44,211 nt of DNA from Streptomyces sp. ISL-1. GTDB lineage: Bacteria; Actinomycetota; Actinomycetes; Streptomycetales; Streptomycetaceae. Under the pieces are notes generated by a model. That model was not told the DNA's origin. It saw only the letters and a program-made list of their open reading frames with translations, and made no database searches. Position 1 is the first letter of the stretch, and each line of letters opens with the position of its first letter. The stretch covers positions 1 to 44,211 of the forward strand of contig NZ_JAGGOI010000041.1 of the NCBI RefSeq assembly GCF_018614585.1, in the 5' to 3' direction. Shown here one piece after another: positions 1-7,915 of this stretch. The position numbers and the translations under genes are program-made.

Positions 1-363
1 GTCGGCGGCCGGACGCGCCGTCGGCAAAGCCGTCGCGGCGGGCCGCAGCAGCGGCCCGGGACCCGGCGTCGGCGGCGCCGCAGGCATCTCGGCCTCGCCG
101 GGCCGCGCCGCCTCGGTCCGTACGACGGTGTGGTGGTCGGTCCGCACTTCCCGCTCGTGCCGGACCAGCTCGGCAGGACCGAAGGCGGGACCGGGCGCGG
201 TCGGAACCAGCGCCGCCGGCGCGTCCGGCTCCGGCGGTTCGCTGCGCAGCGCCTCGACACGTTCGAACGGGCCGGGCAGCCGCGGCCGGACCCGCGCCGC
301 AGCGCCACCGGCCGCCGGCACCGGCGTGTACCGGGCCAGCAGCCGGTCGAAGTAGTCAGGCAT
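1..363 (-). CDS. CIS-cluster protein of unknown function, 3' end outside window
   Basis: This reading frame starts at ATG 363 and stays open through the left edge, giving the first 121 residues of a longer protein. It begins MPDYFDRLLARYTPVPA and is rich in Pro, Ala, Arg and Glu with no cysteine. Its start overlaps the last 8 bases of the upstream baseplate-type gene, so the two are probably translated together. Third-position GC is high in this frame and it lies in the same direction as sheath and tube genes. I do not recognise a domain. From context it should be a structural or assembly component of the injection particle, but the low-complexity N-terminus says little by itself. The opposite-strand frames here are shadows. 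Confidence 0.7.
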   Translation of the reverse strand, partial: MPDYFDRLLARYTPVPAAGGAAARVRPRLPGPFERVEALRSEPPEPDAPAALVPTAPGPAFGPAELVRHEREVRTDHHTVVRTEAARPGEAEMPAAPPTPGPGPLLRPAATALPTARPAAD

Positions 364-1102
364 CTGCGCACAGCTCCAGGTAGTAACGACGCCGCAGCGG
401 GCTGAGCGCCAGAATCTCCGGCTCGCTCCACCCGTAGGCGGTGGCGAGCAGATGGACGTCGAGCATCAAGTCCCGTGCCCAGGTGTCCAGTTCGGTCCAC
501 AGATAGGAAGTGATGTCCAACTCGGCCGGGGTGGCCTCACCACACTCGGGACAGGCGACGTTCAACGTCACATCGGCCGCCGGGTCCGCCTCGGCCGCGG
601 TCCCGCCGAGCCGTCGCTGTATGTGCTCCGGCAGCAGCGAGGCCAGCCGCTCCGGGGCAATGTCCTCGCCGTTCCGTACGGCCGAAACCGTGCAGCGCGC
701 CACGAGCACCCGGCGCGCCTGAGCCGGATCCGGCACCGCGCCGGCCGCCGCGAGGTCGGCGACGGTGGGCAGCCGCAACTCGACCGCCCATTCGCCCTCC
801 TCCACTCGCAGCGGCCCGTCGGGCGTCCGCGTCCGGGTGCCGAACAGCGTCGCGTCGAGGTCGAACTCCATCGCCTCGCCGCACGACGCGCACTCGACAC
901 GGACCTGCATGCGCTCGCCGAACAAGGCCCGGCGCAGCGCGAACAGATCCGCCTCCCGCTCGCCGACCGGCATCGACAGCAAGTCGTCGGCGATAGCCCC
1001 CGGGCGGGCCGCCCGGTGCAGCAGCAGAGACCTTGCCGAGTCGTGCTGCGCCAGACCGGCCTCCCAGGTGGCGAGCAGCTCGGCCGGCCCCGTCGGCGTC
1101 AT
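356..1102 (-). CDS. T4-like baseplate/tail assembly protein with zinc-ribbon cysteines
   Basis: This 248-residue protein sits directly downstream of the inner tube gene, the usual place for a T4-type baseplate or tail-assembly component in contractile tail clusters. Two CxxC pairs are visible, CASCGE near residue 75 and CPECGE near residue 185, which could form one zinc ribbon brought together from distant parts of the chain. Between them are acidic alpha/beta stretches. The start is ATG 1102, 30 bases after the tube gene ends, and the stop overlaps the next gene. I place it in the 'T4 bacteriophage base plate protein' group from recalled similarity and context; the family call is moderate, the gene call is firm. 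The role is probably particle assembly in the cytoplasm. Confidence 0.75.
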   Translation of the reverse strand: MTPTGPAELLATWEAGLAQHDSARSLLLHRAARPGAIADDLLSMPVGEREADLFALRRALFGERMQVRVECASCGEAMEFDLDATLFGTRTRTPDGPLRVEEGEWAVELRLPTVADLAAAGAVPDPAQARRVLVARCTVSAVRNGEDIAPERLASLLPEHIQRRLGGTAAEADPAADVTLNVACPECGEATPAELDITSYLWTELDTWARDLMLDVHLLATAYGWSEPEILALSPLRRRYYLELCADA

Positions 1103-1132
1103 CCCTCATTCCTCCGGTGTGACAGGCCGTGC

Positions 1133-1657
1133 TCAGGCGGGATGGGTGAACGAGGGCTCGACCGGTTCCTCCACCTCGTAGTCCCGTTCCCAGCCCTCGC
1201 ATTCGAGCTTGACGCTCTGGATGGCGACGGCGTTGGCGTTGGCATCGAGCTCGCCGAGCACCTGGTACTCGCTCACCCAGGCCCGGTACAGCTTGTGCGA
1301 GACGGCCACCTGCCCGGCCTCGTTGAGCACCTGGATGATGATGTCCTTGCGGAAGTCCCGCAGCGAGACCTCCGAACCGAGCCCGGCGCCGACCTGCCAG
1401 ACCTTGTTGGCCCAGCGGTCGAACTCCGGGTCGTGCGTGACGCCGCGTTCGAGCGTGACGCCTTCGAACTCGGAGCGGCCCGGCGACTTGCGCGGTGAGC
1501 TCGGGTCGCCGCCGTGGCGGTGCTTGACCACTTCGGTGGTGCGCTTCAGAGGACTGATCTTGCTGATGCCCGCGACCGTTCGACCGTCCCAGAGGACCAG
1601 GAACTTGAAATTCTTGTACGGGTCGAAGCGATGGGCGTTTATCTGGAACTCAGCCAT
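1133..1657 (-). CDS. Contractile injection system inner tube protein
   Basis: The 174-residue product begins MAEFQINAHRFDPYKNFKF and contains GISKISPLKR and WERDYEVEEP, the pattern of the phage T4 gp19-like tail tube family. Such proteins polymerise as hexameric rings into the rigid tube that the sheath drives forward on contraction. Length matches the family (about 140-180 residues). It follows the sheath gene by 36 bases, the classic sheath-then-tube order, and is followed by a baseplate-type gene, so the three form an operon. Known biology: Streptomyces CIS particles of this kind are assembled in the cytoplasm and have been linked to regulated cell death. Nothing here is truncated. Confidence 0.93.
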   Translation of the reverse strand: MAEFQINAHRFDPYKNFKFLVLWDGRTVAGISKISPLKRTTEVVKHRHGGDPSSPRKSPGRSEFEGVTLERGVTHDPEFDRWANKVWQVGAGLGSEVSLRDFRKDIIIQVLNEAGQVAVSHKLYRAWVSEYQVLGELDANANAVAIQSVKLECEGWERDYEVEEPVEPSFTHPA

Positions 1658-1693
1658 CGGTTTCCTTCGTGTTTCTTTTCCGTGGTTCCGTGG

Positions 1694-3544
1694 TTACGAG
1701 AGGTCGAACTGTCCGGCCATCTGCTGAATCTTGACGATCACGAACTCCGCCGGCTTGACCGGCGCGATGCCGATCACGACATTGACCACTCCGGCGTCGA
1801 TATCGGCGTCGGTGGTGGTGTCCCTGTCGCATTTGACGAAGTACGCCTCGCGCGGCGTGCCGCCCTTGAACGCGCCCTGGCGGAAAAGGTCGTTGAGGTA
1901 TGCCGACGCCTTCAGCCGGATCTGCTGCCACAACTGCTCGTGGTTCGGCTCGAAGACGACCCACTGCAGACCGCGGTGCAGGCTCTCCTCGACATGCAGC
2001 GCGAGCCGGCGCACCGGCACGTACTTCCACTCGCTGTCGAGCGCGTCCGCGCCTTCGAGCGTGCGCGCGCCCCATACCAGCGGACCCACCACGGGGAAGG
2101 TGCGCAGGCAGTTGATGCCCAGTGGGTTGAGCAGCCCGTTCTCCCGGTCGGTGAGCTTGACCGCCAGTGACCGCACACCGGCCAGCCGCGCCTCGGTCCC
2201 GGCCGGCGCCTTCCATACGCCGCGCTCGCCGTCGGTCCTGGCGATCACGCCGGCGATCGCGCCCGAGGGCGGGAAGGAACGCAGCCGTCCCGTCAGCGGG
2301 TCTGTGAGCTGCAGATGCGGGAAGTACAGGGCCGCCTGATTGCTGCGTACGGGCTCGAACGCGCCGATTCCGGCCCGCGCCGCGTCCACGCTGCCCCAGG
2401 TCGACGGCGAGTCGACGAGCAGGAAGATCCGCCGCTCCCGGCACAGTTGCTCGGCGGCGGACAGTACGGTGACCATGTCCTCGGTGGACTCGTACGCCGA
2501 AAGCTCCGGCAGAGCCAGCATGTTGACGTCGTCCACGTCGCGCAGCGCCTGCACGCCGGTCTTGCGCGCCTCGCTGCCGATGAGGTCGCGCGGCCCGGGC
2601 GGGTCGCCGTCCTTGCCGCCCTGGAGCGGGAAGACGGGCGGGTTGACCGAGGCCTCAAGGCCCAGGTCGTTGGCGCACTCGCCGATGAAGCGGACCGTGT
2701 CGTCGGGGTCAGTGGACCCTGCGACGACCTGGACTCGGCGGCCGAAGGCGGTGACCTCCGCTCCGGCGAAGGCGTGCTTGCCGGGGGCGTCGGGCAGCGC
2801 GCGCAACTTGCGCTCGAGGAGCAGGGCGAGCTCGGTGACGGTGCGCGGCGGCTCGCCGTCGTGGTCGGGCTCGTGGAGCGTGAACTCCCGCTCCACGTCG
2901 CCGATCTTGACCTTCAACTCGACGTTGAGGTCCGGCAGTTCGGTCGAGAACGGCTTGGAAACCGTGCCGGAGGGGTCGGGCCGGTCCTCGTCGAGCGCCT
3001 TGACCCGGACGAGGGAGGAGCCGGCGCCCACGACCGTCTCCACGAAGCGGCCGTGGCCGGAGTGCATCGAAAGCCCGGTGAAGGACTCACGGGTGCCGCC
3101 ACGCGCGTCGAGAATGTGCAGGTTGAACGTCTTGTCCGGGGTAGGGGTGTCATGGTCGACGGCCACCCGCAGGCCCGAGCCCCAGACGCCGGGCTCCTTG
3201 GCGTGCACCTCCAGCACCGGGCACTCGCTGTGCCCCTCGGTGGAGTGGAGGGTGACGCACGCTTCCTCGCCGGTGCCGGCCTTGGCGACGCGGACGATCA
3301 CCGCGACCGTGCCGCCGTTGCCGAAGAACTGGTGCACCGCGTAGCTGACGGCGCTCTGCGAGGTGAGTCCGCCGAAGCGCCGCTCGAAGTCGGCGAAACT
3401 GGTGACCCGCACGGGTTGGTTGAGCGGACCCCGGCGGGTGTGCCCCACGAACGCGGCCACCGATGTGGTGACCGAGGCGATGGTCCGGATGCTGCTGGGA
3501 AGTTCTTCGATGTATACGCCGGGATAGCCCATGTGCGTCGGCAT
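1694..3544 (-). CDS. Contractile injection system sheath protein
   Basis: This is a phage-tail-sheath family protein of 616 residues. The N-terminus MGYPGVYIEELPSSIRTI is the conserved sheath handshake motif, and the C-terminal third has the conserved FVIVKIQQM-type strand near the end. The sheath surrounds the inner tube and contracts to push it out. I chose ATG 3544 over an upstream in-frame start at 3688 because it has a strong ribosome binding site (GGAGGGGGA) and the family motif begins six residues in. A central insertion (about residues 140-330) probably forms the variable surface domain. The gene is first in the visible operon, followed by tube and baseplate genes. Promoter signals must lie in the leader beyond 3544. 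Confidence 0.95.
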   Translation of the reverse strand: MPTHMGYPGVYIEELPSSIRTIASVTTSVAAFVGHTRRGPLNQPVRVTSFADFERRFGGLTSQSAVSYAVHQFFGNGGTVAVIVRVAKAGTGEEACVTLHSTEGHSECPVLEVHAKEPGVWGSGLRVAVDHDTPTPDKTFNLHILDARGGTRESFTGLSMHSGHGRFVETVVGAGSSLVRVKALDEDRPDPSGTVSKPFSTELPDLNVELKVKIGDVEREFTLHEPDHDGEPPRTVTELALLLERKLRALPDAPGKHAFAGAEVTAFGRRVQVVAGSTDPDDTVRFIGECANDLGLEASVNPPVFPLQGGKDGDPPGPRDLIGSEARKTGVQALRDVDDVNMLALPELSAYESTEDMVTVLSAAEQLCRERRIFLLVDSPSTWGSVDAARAGIGAFEPVRSNQAALYFPHLQLTDPLTGRLRSFPPSGAIAGVIARTDGERGVWKAPAGTEARLAGVRSLAVKLTDRENGLLNPLGINCLRTFPVVGPLVWGARTLEGADALDSEWKYVPVRRLALHVEESLHRGLQWVVFEPNHEQLWQQIRLKASAYLNDLFRQGAFKGGTPREAYFVKCDRDTTTDADIDAGVVNVVIGIAPVKPAEFVIVKIQQMAGQFDLS

Positions 3545-3597
3545 TCCCCCTCCATTCCCTTCGCGCACCAAGAGATGAGGAGGGGATGTGAAGGACC

Positions 3598-3626
3598 GCG
3601 CGTATGCGTCCAGCCGGCATACGCGC
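3598..3626. promoter_or_regulatory. Perfect 9-bp inverted repeat in the CIS operon leader
   Basis: Arms gcgcgtatg (3598-3606) and catacgcgc (3618-3626) are exact reverse complements with an 11-base spacer, 54-82 bases before the sheath start codon. It could be a repressor operator or an mRNA hairpin in the 5' leader. No known regulator consensus was recognised. Confidence 0.45.
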
Positions 3627-4020
3627 TCTTCACTGCATTCCCCCGTCACACACCCCGTGCGATATCGGTCTCGCAGGGCCGTCGGCATGTGCCTGTGCTT
3701 GTGGCTCCTGATGCATGAGTGCCTCTAGGGAGTCTGGTTCGTGGCTGAAGGGTGGTCAAGGGACCGATTCAGTCATCCGGCGGCCATTGGGTGTGGCCGG
3801 GATCGGCGGTGATTTGGCATGGTCAGAGGGATATCACCGGTCGGATATGGAGAGGTATTCACGATCGCTTCACAGGAAAATGCGATCCGGGGCGGGAAAC
3901 AAGCCGAATACAACTGGTCCCGGCGCGCCGCCTTGTGTCCAGTTCGCGAGAAATGACCAATTCGGAATGTGTTTCGGTGGGACGGCGTCAGCGGGAAATC
4001 TCCCTGGCCGACGCGGCAAT

Positions 4021-4036
4021 CCGGCCGTTTGGCCGG
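4021..4036 (-). terminator. Small hairpin downstream of the flavohemoglobin-like gene
   Basis: Arms ccggcc and ggccgg with a gttt loop form a perfect 6-bp stem about 80 bases beyond the stop codon of the minus-strand globin gene. There is no U-tract, which is common for Streptomyces terminators. The assignment is weak. Confidence 0.3.
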
Positions 4037-4118
4037 TCCTGTGTCACCACCCGGCTGCGGCGGGATCGACGCCGGCGCAGCGCGCTGTGTACGGACGAAC
4101 GGTCTTGCCCGGGGGCGG

Positions 4119-5456
4119 TCAGACCCGTCCTGCCGTGCGGTGCGGTGCGAACCAGCTGCCGCTGTCCGGGGGTACGGGCTCAGGCTGCGCTTCGGGCTGA
4201 GGGGCAGGGTGGGACTCGGAGTGGGACTCGGGCGCCGGGAGGTCGAGCGGGCGGGTACGGGCGTCTGGGTCGATCCAGTTCACCGGTCGCGGATCAAGGC
4301 ACTGTTCCGCGTGCGAGACGTGTCCGCGCTGTTGCACCGACGAGGGCAAAGGATCCCGGATAAGCGATTCTGCGGGCAGCCCGCACTCGTGCAGCAGTTC
4401 GGTCGTCTCCTGCACGAACATCACCGGACCGCACAGATACACGGTCTCGCCGGTCCACTCCCGGCGCGCGCGCAGATTGCTGTGCAGCCGTTCCGCGGCC
4501 CGCGTCGGGCCCTCGGCCCGTTCCTCGTACCACCAGTAGGCGCTCAGACAGGGGTGAGCCCGCAGGAGGCCGGCGAGGGAGCCCCCGTCGTAGAAGTCGG
4601 CCTCGCCGCGGGCCACGACGTCTATACGGATACGGGGCGTGGGCCTGCGGGCTAGTAACTCGTCCAGGACCGCCTTGACCGGGGCCCAGCCCGAGCCTGC
4701 CGCTATGAGAGTGACGGCTTCAGTACCGGGCGGCGGGGCGAGGGCGGATCCCGATGCGGCGCCCAGCCGCAGTATGTGGCCGGGCTCTGTGTTGTCGCAC
4801 AACATGTTGCTGAGTAACCCCTGGGGGACGCGGCCGATATGGAATTCGAGCACACCGTCACGGCCGGGGCGCCCGGCCAGGGAGTAGGGCCGCCACACAC
4901 CCGGCAGTTCGGGATGCTCGATCGTGGCGTACTGGCCGGGCCGCCATGGATAGCGGGCGGACGGAATGGCGCGGACGACGGCCGTGTGCCCACCGTGGAG
5001 CCGGTGCGAGACGACAGTTGCCTCCCACGACGACGGCTCGTTCCTGGCGAGAGAGCTGTGTGCCCCGCCGGTCATCGCCTCTGCTGTGGTTGTGTACATC
5101 CGCAGCCAGGCCGCTTCGGTCCGCGCGTCCCACGACTGCGTGCTGTGGTAACGGACCGCGGCGAAGAGACTCTCGCCCACCGCCGTGTAGTCGTCGTCGC
5201 CAATCCCGAACTTGCGGTGATCCCTGCCGAGTTGCGCCAGATGGGCGGGCAGCCCGGGGTGGCCGAGATTGTCCACGACATGCACCAGGGCGGCGAACAG
5301 CCGCTCGTACTGATCGTCCATCGCTGCCGGGAACAGCCGGCGCAGGTGCGGATGGTGGGCGAACAGGTGGGCGTAGAAGTAGCGGACCACGTGACTGGCA
5401 CGCCGTCGGACGCGTTCCAGGCTCGCTCTGACGAGATCTATGTCGTCGTCGTTCAT
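4119..5456 (-). CDS. Flavohemoglobin-like protein (globin plus FAD/NAD reductase)
   Basis: The 445-residue protein has an N-terminal globin domain (residues 1-135) with the distal B10 tyrosine in RYFYAHLF (Tyr28) and the proximal heme histidine in RDHRKFGI (His80). An FAD-binding domain follows with the RPYS flavin motif, then a NAD-binding domain with AAGSGWAPVK and YLCGP. This is the layout of Hmp-type flavohemoglobins, which use NAD(P)H to turn nitric oxide into nitrate or to reduce oxygen. The start ATG 5456 has a GGGGGAA binding site; a longer frame to 5564 lacks one. A Pro/Glu/Ser-rich tail of about 50 residues extends past the reductase domain and is unusual for classic Hmp. The actual substrate is not shown by the sequence. 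Confidence 0.88.
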   Translation of the reverse strand: MNDDDIDLVRASLERVRRRASHVVRYFYAHLFAHHPHLRRLFPAAMDDQYERLFAALVHVVDNLGHPGLPAHLAQLGRDHRKFGIGDDDYTAVGESLFAAVRYHSTQSWDARTEAAWLRMYTTTAEAMTGGAHSSLARNEPSSWEATVVSHRLHGGHTAVVRAIPSARYPWRPGQYATIEHPELPGVWRPYSLAGRPGRDGVLEFHIGRVPQGLLSNMLCDNTEPGHILRLGAASGSALAPPPGTEAVTLIAAGSGWAPVKAVLDELLARRPTPRIRIDVVARGEADFYDGGSLAGLLRAHPCLSAYWWYEERAEGPTRAAERLHSNLRARREWTGETVYLCGPVMFVQETTELLHECGLPAESLIRDPLPSSVQQRGHVSHAEQCLDPRPVNWIDPDARTRPLDLPAPESHSESHPAPQPEAQPEPVPPDSGSWFAPHRTAGRV

Positions 5457-5591
5457 GGATTCCCCCGGGGCTGCACGGTTGCGCGATAGTTGAACGCGCG
5501 TCACAGTGCTGAGCGAGGTGAACCGTATCAACTCGTAGGCGTATCCGAGTCGTTGTGGGCTCAATTACTTCTCGACTGGAACATTTCCCTT

Positions 5592-5612
5592 CCGGCCGGG
5601 ACGCCCGGCCGG
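5592..5612 (-). terminator. Terminator hairpin after nagB
   Basis: A perfect 9-bp stem, ccggccggg / cccggccgg with an acg loop, starts 3 bases beyond the nagB stop codon on the minus strand. It has no U-tract, but position and strength fit a factor-independent terminator. Confidence 0.7.
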
Positions 5613-5614
5613 TG

Positions 5615-6397
5615 TCACAGGCCCTGCCACAGCGGCTTGGCGGCATAGGTGGCGCGGAAATAGTCGGCGAGCTTGAGGCTGGAGGCGGCCGCCTCGTCGA
5701 CCACGACCGTGGCATGCGGGTGGAGTTGCAGGGCGGATGCGGGCACCAGTGCCGAGAGCGGGCCTTCGACGGCGAGGGCCACGGCGTGGGCCTTCGCCTC
5801 GCCGGTGGCCAGCAGGACCAAGTGGCGGGCTTGAAGGATGGTGCCGATGCCCTGGGTGATCACGTGGTGGGGGACCTCCTCGACGGCCTTGAAGAACCGG
5901 GCGTTGTCCTGTCGTGTCTGCTCGGTCAGCGTCTTGATCCGGGTGCGGGAGGCGAGTGACGAACAGGGCTCGTTGAAACCGATGTGCCCGTCCGTACCGA
6001 TACCGAGCAGTTGGAGATCGACGCCGCCGGCCTCGGCCAGGGCGCGTTCGTAGTCGAGGCAGGCGGCCGCGACGTCGTCGGCCGACCCGTCGGGGCCCAT
6101 GAAGGACGCGTCGGTGAGCCCGAGGGGTTCGACGACCTCGCGCAGGACCACGGAGCGGTACGCCTCGGGGTGGCCGGAGGGCAGCCCGACATACTCGTCG
6201 AGCTGGCAGATCCGGGCATGGGAGGCGTCCACTTCAAAGTCGCGCACCTTGGCCGCGAGAGCTTTGTAGACGGGCAGCGGGGTCGAACCGGTGGAGACGC
6301 CCAGAAGGGCGTCGGGCTTGCGTCGCAGCAGGGCGGCCATGGCTTCGGCGATGAGCTCGCCGCCCGTGGCGGAGTCCGGAACGATGACAACTTCCAC
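5615..6397 (-). CDS. nagB: Glucosamine-6-phosphate deaminase
   Basis: NagB converts glucosamine-6-phosphate to fructose-6-phosphate and ammonia, the last step of N-acetylglucosamine and chitin use and the step that feeds amino sugars into glycolysis. The 260-residue protein carries the family signatures LLGVSTGSTPLPVYKAL (sugar-phosphate loop), QLDEYVGL (catalytic Asp region) and GIGTDGHIGFNEP (catalytic His). I chose the GTG at 6397, giving VEVVIVPDSATGGELIAE, because family members begin exactly there; the longer frame to 6502 runs through the promoter and operator. Expression is probably controlled by DasR, since a dre-like site lies about 40 bases upstream. It is a single-gene unit ending in a hairpin. 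Confidence 0.95.
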   Translation of the reverse strand: MEVVIVPDSATGGELIAEAMAALLRRKPDALLGVSTGSTPLPVYKALAAKVRDFEVDASHARICQLDEYVGLPSGHPEAYRSVVLREVVEPLGLTDASFMGPDGSADDVAAACLDYERALAEAGGVDLQLLGIGTDGHIGFNEPCSSLASRTRIKTLTEQTRQDNARFFKAVEEVPHHVITQGIGTILQARHLVLLATGEAKAHAVALAVEGPLSALVPASALQLHPHATVVVDEAAASSLKLADYFRATYAAKPLWQGL

Positions 6398-6436
6398 GAT
6401 GATCCCTGTCTCTGGAGGCACATCTCTGAAGACGCA

Positions 6437-6452
6437 AGTGGTGTAGACCAAT
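6437..6452 (-). promoter_or_regulatory. DasR-type operator (dre) upstream of nagB
   Basis: Read on the minus strand, the 16-mer ATTGGTCTACACCACT matches 13 of 16 positions of the palindromic dre consensus ACTGGTCTAGACCAGT as I recall it. It lies 40-55 bases before the nagB start. DasR is the GntR-family repressor released by glucosamine-6-phosphate, and nagB is a known DasR target in Streptomyces, so sequence and context agree. Confidence 0.85.
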
Positions 6453-6633
6453 ATATCCGGTGGGCGGGGCCCTGTCGCGCCCGGGACGCACCCGCCCGGC
6501 AAGGCGCCCGCTCGCCCCGCAGGGGGCCGTACCCGGGGCGAAACCTTCCGGAAATCCCCCGTGCGGTGGCGGCTCTACGCTCGGAGGGGCAGATTCGAAA
6601 GAGCGGATGAGGAACCGCGCAGGAGGTGAGCGG

Positions 6634-7635
6634 ATGGTCACCGGCCTCGAACCGCAGACACCGGACCGCAGCAGGCTGCGCTCCGTCGGCGAAGACGATG
6701 TGCAGCTGCGCCACCGTGTGGTGCACGGCTACGGTCGCGCGTACCGCATCGCCGGCGAAGGTCCGGCCGTCCTCCTCGTCCACGGCATAGGAGACTCCTC
6801 CGCCACCTGGGTGGACCTGATCCCCGGGCTGGCCCGTCGCTACACCGTCATCGCGCCCGACCTCCTCGGCCACGGCGCGTCGGACAAGCCGCGTGCGGAC
6901 TACTCGGTCGCGGCCTACGCGAACGGCATGCGGGACCTGCTCGGCGTGCTCGGCATCGACCGGGCGACCCTCGTGGGCCACTCGCTCGGCGGGGGAGTGG
7001 CCATGCAGTTCGCGTACCAGTTCCCCGAGCGCACCGAGCGACTGGTCCTGGTCAGCGCGGGCGGCGTCGGCCGGGAGGTCAATCCCGTCCTCAGGGCGGT
7101 CTCACTGCCGGGCGCCGACCTGCTGCTCTCGGCGCTGACGCTGCCGGGGATGCGGCACGGGACCGGCCTGTTCGCCGAGCTGATGAGGATGCTGGACACC
7201 GATCTCGGGCAGGACGCCCGAGAGCTGCTCAACCTCGTGGACTCGCTGCCGGACGCGACCTCGCGCAGCGCCTTCATCCGCACACTGCGCGCGGTCGTGG
7301 ACTGGCGGGGCCAGGTGGTGACCATGCTCGACCGCTGCTATCTGGCCCAGGGGATGCCGACGATGCTGCTGTGGGGATCGCGCGACAGTGTGGTGCCGGT
7401 GGACCACGCGCACGGCGCGCATGCGGCGATGCCCGGAAGCCGGCTGGAGATCTTCGAAGGCGCGGGCCACTTTCCCTTCCACGCCGATCCGGCGCGCTTT
7501 CTGGCACTGGTCGAGGACTTCATCGAGACGACCCGCCCCGCCGACTGGAGTAAGGAGCGCTGGAGGGAGTTGCTGCGAGCCGGTCGTGGCGTCGAGGAAG
7601 AGCTGCAACTGGCGAGCGAGCGCAGCGCGACCTGA
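6634..7635 (+). CDS. Alpha/beta-fold hydrolase
   Basis: This 333-residue alpha/beta hydrolase has the oxyanion region VLLVHGIGDSS, the nucleophile elbow VGHSLGGG (Ser117) and a catalytic histidine in GAGHFPFH (His279); the acid is probably Asp in LLWGSRDSVVP. This is a complete Ser-His-Asp triad of the esterase/haloalkane dehalogenase/meta-cleavage hydrolase type. The natural substrate cannot be read from the sequence. The start ATG 6634 follows a strong AGGAGGTGAG site. The gene is divergent from nagB, and its promoter shares the roughly 235-bp gap with the dre site, so DasR could in principle affect it too. No signal peptide is visible, so it is cytoplasmic. Confidence 0.88.
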   Translation: MVTGLEPQTPDRSRLRSVGEDDVQLRHRVVHGYGRAYRIAGEGPAVLLVHGIGDSSATWVDLIPGLARRYTVIAPDLLGHGASDKPRADYSVAAYANGMRDLLGVLGIDRATLVGHSLGGGVAMQFAYQFPERTERLVLVSAGGVGREVNPVLRAVSLPGADLLLSALTLPGMRHGTGLFAELMRMLDTDLGQDARELLNLVDSLPDATSRSAFIRTLRAVVDWRGQVVTMLDRCYLAQGMPTMLLWGSRDSVVPVDHAHGAHAAMPGSRLEIFEGAGHFPFHADPARFLALVEDFIETTRPADWSKERWRELLRAGRGVEEELQLASERSAT

Positions 7636-7650
7636 GGGCGCGCCTGCCCT

Positions 7651-7866
7651 TCAGAACAGGGGGAGTTGACCTGGGAAGTCCGGCACGACAGCCCCGTCGA
7701 GATCCGGCTGCAGAGCCGGATCGAGCTGTGCCTGCTGCCTGGACCCGGGGCAGGAGACGAGTTCGGCCGCGGTACGCGAGCCGACCGGGTCATGCCGGGC
7801 GAACCGCCCCGCGACGACGGCGATTTCGCGACGGCAGACCGGACAACGGCGGCGGGGAGCGGACAT
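7651..7866 (-). CDS. Small conserved zinc-ribbon-like hypothetical protein
   Basis: A 71-residue protein begins MSAPRRRCPVCRREIAVVAG and ends DFPGQLPLF. It contains a CPVC pair near the start and a further Cys in VSCPGS, with an intervening His, suggesting a small metal-binding knuckle. The start ATG 7866 is preferred over longer in-frame starts because the conserved part begins there. I recall similar small proteins in other Streptomyces but no function. It lies 49 bases downstream of the sortase gene in the same direction and may be cotranscribed with it. Confidence 0.65.
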   Translation of the reverse strand: MSAPRRRCPVCRREIAVVAGRFARHDPVGSRTAAELVSCPGSRQQAQLDPALQPDLDGAVVPDFPGQLPLF

Positions 7867-7915
7867 ACCTGCAGTCTGCCAGTGTTCGAACCCGTGCCGT
7901 CGTGCGGGCACCTTG

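Larger units (their letters stand above)
3545..4118. other. 574-bp non-coding upstream region of the CIS operon
   Basis: No convincing gene was found. The region is less GC-rich than its surroundings (AT-richer runs around 3820-3970), and the open frames on the plus strand lack codon bias, a ribosome binding site or a recognisable family. It separates the flavohemoglobin-like gene (ending at 4119) from the sheath gene, both on the minus strand. It therefore probably holds the CIS promoter and its control sites, including the inverted repeat at 3598-3626, plus the end of the globin transcript. Confidence 0.6.

Noticed and set aside
452..1498. 348-residue open frame on the plus strand across the CIS genes
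   Set aside because: Antisense shadow of the baseplate and tube genes; no ribosome binding site and arginine-rich text typical of GC-rich shadows.
3715..4200. 161-residue plus-strand open frame before the CIS operon
   Set aside because: No codon bias, binding site or recognisable domain; it runs into the globin gene end.
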